Shown in pieces: positions 1 to 9,489 of a stretch of 64,000 nt of DNA. Under the pieces are notes generated by a model. It was not told the DNA's origin, ran no database searches, and saw only the letters and a program-made list of their open reading frames with translations. This DNA is from Neoceratodus forsteri. Lineage: Eukaryota; Chordata; Ceratodontiformes; Ceratodontidae. The translations under genes were made by a program, and so were the position numbers. The stretch is from NCBI GenBank assembly GCA_016271365.2, contig JADMNL010000028.1, forward strand, positions 55,818,001 through 55,882,000, read 5' to 3'. How positions within the stretch are numbered: position 1 is the first letter of the stretch; each line of letters begins with the position of its first letter.

Positions 1-374
1 TCACTCTCCACTTCTTACCATTCTCGCTGCTCTTCTCTCTAGAACTCCAGCTCCATTTGGTGCAACTCAGTCTGCCGCCTGATTGCTTCTGGCTCCAGAA
101 TGCTGGTGACTTTTCCCTGCTGCTGTGGCCCTTCACTTGCACTGGCCCTGTTGTCCTCCTCACTGGATCTGGACACTGTACTGGCCACTGGCCACTCCAT
201 GCCCAAGGTTTGGTCCTTCACAGTCACAGTCTGTGACTCAGTGCTCTGGGCATCTGCTGCCATCAGGGCATCCATGAGATTCTGCTTGTTGGCTTTCCCC
301 TCACACTGGACTCCTCTGTCCTGGCACAACTGCCTCAAGTAGTCTGCGGTGTACTCGCTGTAGTTAGAAGCCAT
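1..374 (-). pseudogene. gag: Gypsy (Gmr1-like) gag, N-terminal part
   Basis: The reading frame starts with MASNYSEY at base 374 and runs leftward. The N-terminus holds a SAP-like helix-loop-helix (around DYLRQLCQDRGVQCEGK, residues about 12-28), then a Ser/Thr/Glu-rich linker. An extra base near position 41, absent from the copy at 56287, creates a stop after about 111 codons. The copy at 56287 instead lost a base in a C run near 56030, so the two copies are broken at different places. Gag would form the particle of an LTR retrotransposon. The SAP-like assignment is my pattern judgement. The rest of the element lies left of the window. Confidence 0.7.
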
Positions 375-582
375 CTTCTTCCTAACTATGGCTACTCTAA
401 CTTGCACTTTAGAAAAAAAAAAACAGGTAAGAAATTTGACTGTAAATAAAATTAAATCGTTCTGTTTTCTCTTTAAAAAATCACTGCCTTCTTTTGCAAG
501 TGAGTTGTACAGTACTACGCTGACACATTGAACAGTTAAAGCTTGTGTTACCAAATTTTTTTGCACTGCTGCCAACCAAATC
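375..582 (-). other. Gypsy 5' leader between LTR and gag
   Basis: Untranslated leader of the minus-strand Gypsy element, between the LTR edge (about 583) and the gag start codon. It includes an A-rich run at 412-422. The bases next to the LTR edge read, on the minus strand, GATTTGGTTGGCAGC, where a tRNA primer-binding site would be expected; I cannot assign the tRNA. The same leader lies at 56288-56502. Confidence 0.5.
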
Positions 583-1372
583 TGTCACAAATGCAGTCAG
601 CAGGTCAGGCCCTCTGCTCCCACAGTGCCAACCTTCAAGCACAATACAGTGAACAGGTAACAGACAGGGTAATCCTCCTGTCTGCTTTTGGGTCCGAATC
701 ACCTTTAGTCTCAAGTCCTGGGAGGATTCAAACTGTGAACCTTATGATAGTGTACCCAATGTACAAGTTGAGATATGTACCCTCCTCGGGGATTGCAGTA
801 CAATCTTTTCCCAGGGGCACCAAGCCAGGCTTCCAAGATGAACCCTTAAAACTCTATAAGAGATCTTAGGTATATTTTTACCTTTTCCCAGTTTAGTAAC
901 ATCATTAAGCCCTTCAAAGCAGGTGTCAGACTTAACCACATACACATCACATGCAAAAAGAACTTGGAAGACACACCCAGGCAGTATCTTGAAAAAGTAT
1001 TGTTTACTAAAAGATGCTAAAAATATGAAACATTTAAACAAAGAACAATATATCAAAGAGTTCACAATCACATAAAAGAACAAGGGAAGATTACAAAACA
1101 AAACTCCTACCACAATACATTTAGATTTTTGCTATCTAAGTTATTATCTCTGGAAGTGGGGTTTAAAGTTAGATCAGAGAGCTGTGTCTCTCTGGAGTCC
1201 CAAAATGATATATCAACATATCAGGCACAAGTATCAGTTTAAACTGTGTGTGCCTCCACACCCCTTATGTGAGTCATCTAGCTCCACCTTTTAGAATATA
1301 AAATTACAAAAAATGATTTTCCATCAGGAGATATTTTAAATAAGATGCCATCAGAATAAAAACTATATTTCA
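583..1372 (-). repeat. Gypsy LTR (left copy)
   Basis: On the plus strand it starts TGTCACAAATG and ends TATTTCA, so the ends are TG...CA. About 790 bases. It matches 56503-57284 almost base for base and 48031-48815 at visibly lower identity. The match to the 48 kb copy defines both edges. The foldback TIR begins directly after the terminal CA. Confidence 0.8.
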
Positions 1373-2400
1373 CGGCCCAGATATTCAAACTGCGCCAGGC
1401 TGTGGCGCAGCGCAACTTGGCTGCGTAGGGGTGTGGACTGGGCAATATTCAACAGAGCTGCGCCATGGCACAGCATTGTTGAATATTGCACCCTGGCCAC
1501 CCGCAGTGTGCATGATACAGTGGCACTGCGCCAGCGCAAGTGGCCAGAGTGGAGCATGGGGATGCGCTAGCGCAAGTTCCATTGTGCCATGTACAGCAAT
1601 CGCGATATTCAAAACTTGACATGCAAATGGGGCCATAATGTATGCAAGGTGCAAATGGGGTCATTTGCATGTCATTATAGCTCCATTTGCACATGCGGGT
1701 GCACCGATCCTTGACTAACTTGTCTCGGCACCCTGCCAAGCTAGCAGCCGTCGGGACTGACGCCCCTGTAGCCGATAATGTGCTCCACAGCCCGATCGTG
1801 GGCTGAAAGTAAAATATAGTACACCCAATGTCCCTGGTGGTCCAGTGGACTGCTATCTGCCTGATCGCGGGCATTAGTAATAAATAAATATCCCCAAACT
1901 CCCTGGTGGTCCAGTGGACTGCTGTGTGCCCGATCACAGGCATTAGTAATAAATAAATATCCCCAAACTCCCTAGTGGTCCAGTGGACCGTTGTGTGTCT
2001 GATCGTGGACATTAGTAATAAATAAATATCCACAAACTCCCTGGTGGTCCAGTGGACTGCTGTGTGGACCGCTGTGTGCCCGATCATGGGCATTAGTAAT
2101 AAATGTCCCCAAACTCCCTGGTGATCCAGTGGACAGCTGTGTGCCTGATCGCAGGCATTAGTAATAAAAAATAAAAATATGTCCAATATCCCTGGTGGTC
2201 TAGAGGTACCCCCCTCCCCACTCGCCACTGAGCCCCACTGCCCTTCTCCCCTCTGGTCAGCCAGCGAGCAGCAGCACCCCACCAGCCTGCCACCCCACCA
2301 CCCACCGACTGACACTGTCGGTAGGGCTGTACGCCCATTGATCCACAGCGTCAGCCAATGGGCGTGCAGCCTATACCGTACTACACTCCTGGATCCCTGA
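1373..2400. mobile_element. Foldback DNA element, left arm
   Basis: The arm starts CGGCCCAGATATTCAAAC, the inverse of the right-arm end at 7970 (GATATT...GGCCG when reversed) and close to the inverse of the end at 23747 (GAATATCTGGGCCC). The outer 300 bases repeat the motif ATATTCAA or its complement next to TGCGC-type sequence. Then comes a tandem array of about 69 bp units (1832-2209) and a GC-rich inner part carrying GGGCTGTACGCCCATTG. No transposase is visible, so the element is nonautonomous. The superfamily is undetermined; the subterminal repeats and GC-rich arms would suit a hAT- or Harbinger-like nonautonomous element. Confidence 0.7.
1832..2209. repeat. Tandem array of about 69 bp units
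   Basis: Five to six units begin near 1832, 1901, 1970, 2039, 2116 and 2190 with CCCTGGTGGTCCAGTGGAC. Each holds a near-palindrome related to GCCCGATCGCGGGC and most hold TTAGTAATAAATAAATA. Spacings are 69, 69, 69, 77 and 74 bases. Because 69 is a multiple of three, long spurious open frames cross the array. The same array recurs at 57740-58100, and the complementary unit GTCCACTGGACCACCAGGG recurs in the right arm. Confidence 0.85.
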
Positions 2401-2460
2401 ATGAGCTCATAAAGGAAGAGCAATGAATAACTTAAATTCTGGAATGGAGGTGGGGGGAAG

Positions 2461-2560
2461 GTTACCTACTGCAAGAGCCTCTCTTGAAGATCTACTGTTA
2501 TGGTGAGTTCTTACGTAGCTGTACTATCTTACTTCAAGAGAGCTCTTGCAGTAGGTAATC
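2461..2560. repeat. DIRS-like terminal inverted repeat hairpin
   Basis: TTACCTACTGCAAGAG at 2462 is mirrored by CTCTTGCAGTAGGTAA ending at 2559, and the match continues inward through CTCTTGAAG. Arms are about 30 bases with a 40-base spacer. It lies just past the end of the tyrosine recombinase frame, where DIRS elements carry a terminal repeat plus an internal complementary region. Confidence 0.6.
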
Positions 2561-2671
2561 ACCTTGAGGACCGAGTCCCAAGCAGTGTGAATCAGAAGAA
2601 GCTGAAACACAGGAAGCAGGAAGAGGTAGGCTAAAGACAGAGAAATCAGGACAGGAGACCCTGAAGCACAG

Positions 2672-3600
2672 CTAAGCCAAAACCTGACCTGCGTGTAGAA
2701 ACAAGGTCCAGACTGTACTGCTTTGTGACAGTGTGGACTGAACTCTAGGTAGCCACAGAACAAATGTCAGTGACTGACACATTCCTGAAACAAGCAATAG
2801 AGGCAGCCATACTCCTAGAGGAAGACCCCTAAACCTCCGCTGGGAGGGTGTTCCCATACTTCTGGTAACAGCCAATGATGCAGCTTGACAACCATTTTGA
2901 CAAGCATTGTTTGGAAATTGCTGCCCCTTCTCTCTTGGGTGCAAAAGAAATGAAATGCTGATCCATTTTCCAGGCAGACTTTGTCCTGTTAGTGCAATAA
3001 TGCAAGATTCTACAAACATCTAAGGTATGAAGAATTGCTTCTCCTCGATTAGAATGTGTGGGGTAATACACCGGAAGTTGAATGAACTGGTTTAATGTAA
3101 ACTTGTAAACCACTTTAGGTAAGAACTTAGGGTTGGTATGAAGAGTCACCCGCTCTCCATGAAAAATCAGATAAGGCTCCTTACAAATCGGGGCCTGAAG
3201 CTCGGAAATCCTTAGATCTGAAGTAACTGCCACTATGAAAATCACTTTCCAGGATAAATAAAGCATGTCACAGGAACCAGCCAGTTCAAAAGGAGGCAGA
3301 GTCAACTTTTCTAAAACAAAATTAAGATCTCAAGGTGGTGCTGGACTGTGCACTGGGAATTTGAAATGCAGGATCCCTTTCAGAAAGGTTTTGGAAACTT
3401 CCACTTGAGCCACTGTCCTACCATCTGCTAGGGTATGGTAGGCAGAAACAGCTGACAAATGGACCTTCATTGAAGAGTAACTCAGGCCTACCTCACAGAC
3501 ATGCAGGAAATACTCCATGATGAATGGAAGGGGACATGAAAAGTGTCCTAACCCTTCAAAGTGGCCCAAATGGAAAAACGCTTCCATTTCAGGGTGACGA
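2672..3600 (-). pseudogene. Tyrosine recombinase of DIRS-like element (broken)
   Basis: Product would be a phage-integrase-fold recombinase that integrates a circular cDNA. The N-terminal core-binding part shows SYSSMKVHLSAVSAYHTL (around 3470-3420). The catalytic region shows SDLRISELQ, supplying the first arginine, around 3210. A C-terminal segment with SVHTVTKQYS, including the tyrosine-bearing region, lies near 2720 in another frame. At least two frameshifts separate the blocks (one near 3330, one near 2830). Layout matches the better preserved recombinase at 21561-22817. Not expected to be functional. Confidence 0.75.
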
Positions 3601-4095
3601 TTTGTGCAACCCTAGAGGATTCTCCAAAGTATGAAGCGGCTATGTCCTGAGGTGCCACACATGAAGGTGAATGGATTTCAGCCCTGGATGGACCAGTGTG
3701 CCCTCCTCCTGAGTCAAGAGATCATTTCAGAGGGGCAGGGGAAGCGGAGGCTCAGCTGTTAGCTGCTGAAGGAGTGGAAACCAAACTTGGTGGGGCCAAA
3801 AAGGGACAGTCGGAACCATGTGGGCCCCTTCCTTCTGAAGCTTGAGCAGCACCCTCTGCTGAACTGGAAAGGTAGGGAAGGCGTACAAAAACTTCCATGT
3901 CCAGCAAAGAGATAGTGCTTCTCACCAAAAAGCACCATGTCCTGGAGTGACCAAGTTAAGCTTGGATAGTTTTGCATTGTATGGGGAGGCGAACAGATCC
4001 AGCTCTGGCCGACCCCACAAGTCTAAAATGTGGTTGACCACCTCTGCCTGAGCTCCCACCATGGGCTCTGACTCTGGTGCAGCTGGGGCTCTCTA

Positions 4096-4398
4096 CTAGG
4101 GTGTTTTGTATGCCTGTGAACAGCTGTGAGGCAAATTCAGTGCAGAACAGACCAGTTCCACATCCGCATCGCCTCCTGCATGGGGATATAAGCGGATGCC
4201 TTCTTGCTTATTGAGATACCAGACTACATACATGTTGTCTGATTGGACTAACAGTGTGCCCTGGTAAAGCATGTGCTGGGAGGCCTGAAGTGTGTACAGC
4301 ACTGCTCTCATCTCAACACATTTGTGTAGATAGCGCCCACTCTGAATCACATGCATTGGGTTTTGTGGTTCCCCAGGTGAGCGCCCCAGCCCAGCCAT
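4096..4398 (-). pseudogene. RNase H domain of DIRS-like element
   Basis: Shows LVQSDNMYVVWYLNKQEG, the SDN...YLNKQ(G/E)G signature of DIRS RNase H, and an upstream EMRAV segment with the usual catalytic glutamate. It would degrade RNA in the RNA:DNA hybrid. It is separated from the RT block by a frame break near 4400 and followed by a stop at 4096. The duplicate is at 60036-60303. Confidence 0.7.
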
Positions 4399-4411
4399 GA
4401 TAAGTGTGATA

Positions 4412-5428
4412 TCAGAGTCTGGGGGAAGGAGGGCAATGAAAAGGGACCACCTTAGTGAGATTGTAAAGGTCCTGCCACCACAAGAGATTCCTCTGCATCA
4501 AAATAGAGACCATGACCACATGGTCCAGGTCATCCACCTCTGATCCCACTGTGTCCTGAATGTCCACTATGAAATATGCATGTGGAGTCTTGCTAAAGGC
4601 ACAGCGGGATGGCTTTGCCATCAAGCCAAGTCCAGCAGCCAAAGGATTGACCTGGCTGAGACATTCCTACTGGAGGCCACCAGACAGGTCTGCCTCTTCA
4701 AGGTTTCCGCCCTGTCTAGAGGGAAGAAAGCAACACCCCATACTGTATGTATCATGGCTCCAATAAATTACAAGCTGGGATTCTGGGAAATTCACAGTGA
4801 CCTCAACTTGCATAAAGAGATACAGGGTAGCCGAGTAGAAGAGTTCCGGCTGCTCCCTTGATGGCGCTGACAGAAGTCAGTCATCAAGGTAGGAAAACAC
4901 ACTGTGGTCCTGACACCTCAGGGCAACTGCCACTTCCACCAGGCACTTGGTGAAATCCCAGGGTGCTAACGATAGGCCGCAGGGGAGGACCTTGAATTGG
5001 TAATGTTTCCTGTGAACGGTAAACTGGAGGTAGTGATGATGGACCTGAAAAATCAGAATGTGCAAGTAGGCATCCTGCATATCCAGAGCGTAGTGCCACT
5101 GTCTCTTGTTCTGGAGGGGCAGCAGATCTGGGAGGGTCAGCATTTGAAACCATTTGTACTCTTTGTACTCTACGTACAGGTTTCTATCACTGAGGTCATG
5201 AATGGGATGCAGATCTCCCATCTTCTTGGGGACCAGGAAGAAGAGGGAGTAATACCCCTTCCCTTCCTGGTGAAATGGGACAGCCTTTATTGCCTCTTTT
5301 TGTACCAGCCTGGATTTCCTCTCAGAGAAGAGGGATGTGTGCCTTTTGGTCGTATGACTGCACTGAACTCCAGAGTATGGCCTTGCTTTACTAGCTGATG
5401 GACCCACAGATTGATTGTCACTGTTCAC
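4412..5428 (-). pseudogene. Reverse transcriptase of DIRS-like element
   Basis: The longest open part (5428-4877) has the RT palm order: FLVPKKMGDLHPIHDLSDRN (fingers), ALDMQDAYLHI (first catalytic aspartate), FKVLPCGLSLAPWDFTK, and FSYLDD at the end. After the YLDD box the frame is lost and resumes near 4640 with LGLMAKPSRCAFSKTP, a typical thumb-proximal block. Stops and shifts make it inactive. It lies between gag and RNase H on the minus strand. Confidence 0.8.
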
Positions 5429-7326
5429 AACCCTGGCAACTGACAGGTGAATCTTCTGCCCATTGGCTCCTCCAATGTATCGTGAGGAGGAAGGGCAGAC
5501 TGAGAGTCAAGCAAGGGAGGGAGCGTTGGGGAGAGCTGCTCCTGAAACTCTCTGGGCTTTTGCTAGAGGCGTAGCTGCGGCCGATTGCATCCGACATTCG
5601 GTCTGATGTCTGGCCATAAGCTGCTGTTTCATCTGTCTTTTCCACTGATGATGAAAGGGCTTCCTCTCCTGGAACTTGGGCCGGTACATGGTGTGCACTG
5701 ACCTAAGAGCCTTGCTCATGTCTTGCAGACTTCTAATGATGTCTTGTGCATAACCTCCAAACAGGACAGAGCCTCTAAAGGGGGCATCCTGGATGGGTGT
5801 CTGGACATCTTGAGTCAGACCTGACACCCTCAACCATGAGGACCATCTGCTGCCATGGCAGCCCCCTTGCCAAGGGGTCTACTGCATCATCTGTGGCACT
5901 GAGGGAGTGCCTGCAAGCCACGTTGATGGATCAGCTTAAGTCCACTAGGATGGACTTCATTTCTGAGTCTGGAAGAGCCTCTATGGCCGGTTCCAGCTGG
6001 GCAAACAGCGATTTCTGATAGACCAACACGTGGCCTACATAGTTTAGTGCCCCCATGGCCAATGTGGAAGAGAAGTAAAATTTTCTTCTAAATTGATCCA
6101 GCTGCCTCGACTCCTTGTTAGGAGATACTCATGTGCCACGGCTTGGAGGACTGGTCATGGGCTGCCACAGTAATTACCAAGTCAGCCTTGGGGTGGGTGC
6201 TGAGGTGATCCCTTCCCGCTGGTGTTCGATAAGTGTGTCCACCTTCTTGGCTAGCACCAGAATTGAGGAGGTCATCATTAATATATGAACATACGAAGAA
6301 GCCAGCAGAAGAAGGCCATTTGGTCTATCAAGTCTGCTCGTATTGTAGGATCCACAGCTTGTGCAAGGTCCTCATGTGGCTCCAGCCAGGAGGGAGGTTA
6401 GTACAGGGGCTGCCTCCTGCATACTCAGGTGTACCACCAGTCTTTGATGTTTTGGATCCTGGGCATCCCTTTTCCATTCATAGACTTCTGCAATTTTTGC
6501 GGAGCAGGTCTGTGAATGAAAGGTCTTGGAGGGGCCTCCTTTGGCTGAGGTTCCCCAATGGGCGAAGTTTCAAAACCTGACACTACCTATGAGGAGGAGA
6601 CAGAGTCAGATCCTAGTCGAAAACTGAGGATGGGTATCAGGGCAAGCCGGATCCCAAGATCCTGGATGAAGCTTCTCTAGCAACTGGCCTGACGTTGGCT
6701 CCTTCGGCTGGGCTGGCGTTGGGGGGGTGCTGTGGTGCCAGTACTGCCCTAACCTGTTGCACTCCCAGACTCCTGGGGGCCTCTCTACAAGACTGAAAGC
6801 TGTCCAGCTCTGAAATGAACTGGGCTTTGGTTTTGGACAACTAGGACTGGTTAATGACTCTGAAGACTGTTGGGACCTGAGGAGGAGGTTGAAAAGGGAA
6901 CAGGAGCTGGAAGGGCAGTGTGTAGCCTGAGGCAAAGCCCAGCACTGGGAAATATGGAGTGTGATAGTGAGACATTGGGTATCCCAGCAAAGAGTAGGCA
7001 GGCGCGTACCCTGGCGTATGAAACCCTGATGGGTTATATGCTTGAATATGGGGCATCGGGTAATCCAGTGGCGGGAATTCTGATAGAGGGCCCGATGGAG
7101 AGTACACCAGTGAAAGACCCAATGGGGGTAGCCCAGCAGAGGGTACCAGAGACCCTGATGGAAGACCCTGTGGAGCTCCGAACCCTGAGCCTGAGGCACC
7201 CAAAAGAACCGGGACTAACGTCGGACCTGCTGGCGGCAAACTTGCTGTCAGTAGGGAAGTCTCTGATGGGGGAACAGGTGGCTGGGATCTGCTGTGGACC
7301 ATTGGGCGTACAGTCGTACTGTACAC
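5418..7326 (-). pseudogene. Gag-like protein of DIRS-like element
   Basis: The 5' part (about 7290-6841) is rich in Pro, Tyr, Gly and Ser, with repeated PxxYP-type motifs such as YPMPHIQAYNPSG. A stop at 6841 interrupts the frame and is shared with the copy at 62747, and the frame continues with LSKTKAQFISELDSFQ. A later block, 5833-5507, shows FGGYAQDIIRSLQDMSKALR and a basic MKQQLMARHQ-type segment, as in DIRS gag C-termini upstream of RT. A CR1 tail interrupts the gene near 6280-6350. Exact start unknown, because the 5' end merges with the foldback arm near 7295. Confidence 0.6.
6275..6350 (-). mobile_element. CR1 LINE 3' tail inserted in DIRS gag
   Basis: GAACATACGAAGAAGCCAGC followed by GGTCTATCAAGTCTGCT matches the reverse complement of the CR1 3' end at 29040-29100 and the start of the minus-strand CR1 at about 41640. 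Only the extreme 3' tail is present, as expected for a 5'-truncated LINE insertion. The same insertion is present at 62195-62270, so it predates the long duplication. Confidence 0.65.
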
Positions 7327-7970
7327 TGTCAGTCAGTGGGCGGCTGGGCAGCTTGCAGATGGGGAGCTGTCGCCAGCCGCTGATGGGGGGGAGGGTGGCA
7401 GGACTGAGTGGGCGGGTGGGGAGTGGGGTACCACTGGACCAACAAGGAGTTTTAAATTTACAAAGCCTGCAACTGGGCTTGGGAGCAGGTCCACTGGACC
7501 ACCAGGGATAAGATTATTATTACAAAGCCCAAGATCGGGCTTGGGGGCAGGTCCACTGGACCACCAGAGTTTCTTCATACTGGAGCCCACGAGCGGGTGG
7601 GGGACACGATGATGACGGACTGTGGCTCTGGAGGTCGGGTGGCCACCCACAGCTGGCGGCTGCCATGTTGCACCCTGCAATATGGCAGCTCACCTGTGGG
7701 TGGCCAGGCTTTGCTCTTTTTTTGTCAGTGGATCTTTGCACCTCCCTGGGCGACGCAAGGTGGGTGTGTGCGTGCATATGTGCCATACGCCCCGGGCTGA
7801 ATATCGGGATGTGCCGAATATGCATAGGCACGCCCCCTGCACTTACGCCACATACTTTACTGGTGCACCCTGGCGCATCGAGATTTGCACAGTGCACTAT
7901 CCCATTTAGAATATTTCAGCAGGGCACATCGGTGGGTTGCGCATGGCGCAACACTTTCAATATCCCGGCC
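7295..7970. mobile_element. Foldback DNA element, right arm
   Basis: Inverted partner of 1373-2400. It carries GGGCGTACAG...CAGTCAGTGGGCGG, three units of GTCCACTGGACCACCAG (near 7430, 7490 and 7550) with GCCC(G/A)AGATCGGGC-type palindromes, then outer AT/GC-mixed sequence with GAATATC motifs next to TTGCGCA, ending TTTCAATATCCCGGCC. The innermost part of the left arm (with CAGCCTATACCGTAC) has no partner here, so the right arm is shortened where it meets the DIRS gag. Confidence 0.7.
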
Positions 7971-8199
7971 ATGATAGATATTTGATAATTTCTTACACTA
8001 TATAATAAGAAGATAACTTTGTCGTGTCGTAATGTAAGAAGGTTTTTCCATAAGAATTGTAATGATCATTATTTTGTATATTTTAAGTTTCTGTAGTTTA
8101 GTGGCTGTGCAAATACTCCAATTGTAGTTACAGTCTAATAAAACTGCCTGATTGTTTTGAACACTTACCTGGATTTGTATTATTGCATAGTGGATAATG
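7971..8199. other. Flank of foldback element
   Basis: AT-rich sequence with no recognised gene. The first 135 bases are shared with 63868-64000, which shows that the long repeat extends beyond the foldback element. Confidence 0.5.
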
Positions 8200-8349
8200 C
8201 CTGAGTAACAGTGGTTAACCACGATGTAATCATCTCAAGCAGTTGCCAGGACAACCAAGTAAACCTTGAGAGCACAGCTCAAAAGGTTTGCAGTTGTCAT
8301 GGCAACCACGAGAGATGATTATGTCCCTGGTTTCCCACCGTTACTCAGG
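8200..8349. mobile_element. Hairpin MITE-like element
   Basis: CCTGAGTAACAGTGG...GATGTAATCATCTC on the left is mirrored by GAGATGATTATGTC...CACCGTTACTCAGG on the right. Inner arms GTTGCCAGGACAAC and GTTGTCATGGCAAC also pair. The whole 150 bases can fold into one imperfect hairpin. No coding capacity. Superfamily unknown. Confidence 0.7.
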
Positions 8350-9489
8350 AATAGTATTTTATAGTGTATGGAAAACCTAGCCACTGTGGGGAAACATTTT
8401 TTTTCAATGTGCGTTTGTTCTCCTGCTCGGCTATGGTTGCCTCCAGGTTTGAATGTTGAACAAATGAAGTGCTGAAATTACCCATTGTGAGCTATACTGC
8501 AGTGGATCTGTAACTATCTGAATGGAATGTGTGTGTTTTGAACAAATGTCCAAGCAGCAGATCACCTTTCCTTTCTAAGAATTCTGACAGGTGGTGACAG
8601 TCCATCCTATAATCCCATCATTATGCAAGCAATAATAACTGACAAGGTAGGCAGTTTTGGGCAATACTGGACTGCCCTGGGGCATAATAAGGCCTGTTGT
8701 CACAGGCAGGGGGCCTTATAAGCCCTGGAAGGTCTGGTATTGTCCACACCACCCAACTTGGAGGGCATTAGTGCTCTTAGAAAATGGGCTGTAAATTACA
8801 CTGCAGTTTAAATTAAATAAAAGTTTACAAAGAAGTATAATAAATGTTTTAAAAAAGAATAAATCTACATTTTTCTTGTATAGTAGTCCCACTACTGCTA
8901 TACGTGGACAGTAGAGGGTGCTGCTGTTTGGGACACAATGTTTCTTTTTTGTATGCATTTGTGAAAGCACTGTCACCAACTCAAACCCTTACCTGTCCCC
9001 CCATGGCTGGACAGAAAGCGAAATGGGCTGATACAAGATAGATGAGCAGAATGAAAAATTAAAAGAGAAACAGGTTGCCACAGCTGCGAATTCAGAAGCA
9101 AGCAAACATTGGAGGCTAAAACAGGAACCCAGTTCAGACTGGTTAAAATCTTTCAAACCATACTGCTGAGAATCAAACCACTGTCCCCTTGTCCACAACA
9201 TGAATCAAACAATCCCTAGTCCCTCCTGCTAGTGCGCAGCAGTACTAGCAATGTTTATTGATTGAGTCGGGCAAGACAGAAACTAATTATCTGGAGCAGC
9301 AATTACCTTGCGGGGAAAAAAGGCAACAGAAAGTCACATTCAGTGTACTCTGCCTTCCGTACCATGTGCACATCCTGACCTGACAGGAAGAATTTACATA
9401 CGGAGTTATCAGCATCGCGATCACCGGTTGGAAGAGGCAGTCACAAGTCGGGCATCAAAGACAGCTGCAGATGTACTGAAGATGTCTTT
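8350..9489. other. No gene seen
   Basis: AT-rich sequence, mostly unremarkable. It begins with TATAGTGTATGG, also found at 12751 and, inverted, near 13048, so it may be an edge of an older repeat. No exon, RNA gene or recognisable transposon domain was seen. Confidence 0.4.

Larger units (their letters stand above)
2456..7294 (-). mobile_element. DIRS-like retroelement, left copy
   Basis: Read on the minus strand the order is proline/tyrosine-rich gag (about 7290-5420), reverse transcriptase (about 5400-4870, eroded to about 4420), RNase H (about 4400-4100) and tyrosine recombinase (about 3590-2690), then a terminal inverted repeat. Use of a tyrosine recombinase instead of a DDE integrase marks the DIRS/Ngaro order of retroelements. 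I see no clear methyltransferase module between RNase H and recombinase. All frames are broken. A CR1 tail is inserted in gag. The gag end abuts the foldback right arm without a recognisable 5' terminal repeat, so the 5' end is truncated or rearranged. Confidence 0.75.
1..8105. repeat. Left copy of 8.1 kb long-range direct repeat
   Basis: This stretch is repeated in the same orientation at 55916-64000 and runs off both window ends. It crosses a Gypsy gag start, a Gypsy LTR, a foldback arm, a DIRS-like element, the second arm and about 135 bases of flank in the same order, so it is not one mobile element. The offset drifts from 55915 at the left edge to 55895 at the right edge because of small indels, many in homopolymer or GC-rich runs. 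By eye the copies are well over 90 percent identical. It fits a tandem duplication of a unit near 55.9 kb, or an uncollapsed assembly duplication. Confidence 0.9.

Noticed and set aside
1832..2209. CRISPR-like regular repeats
   Set aside because: There are no unique spacers. The whole 69-base unit repeats, in a vertebrate transposon context.
1449..2423. 324-codon minus-strand open frame
   Set aside because: It crosses the 69 bp tandem array. The unit length is a multiple of three, so the frame stays open by repetition. No domain, and it is much shortened in the second copy.
6870..7511. 213-codon plus-strand open frame
   Set aside because: Antisense shadow of the DIRS gag extending into the foldback arm. 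Its duplicate at 62777-63415 reflects the long repeat, not selection.
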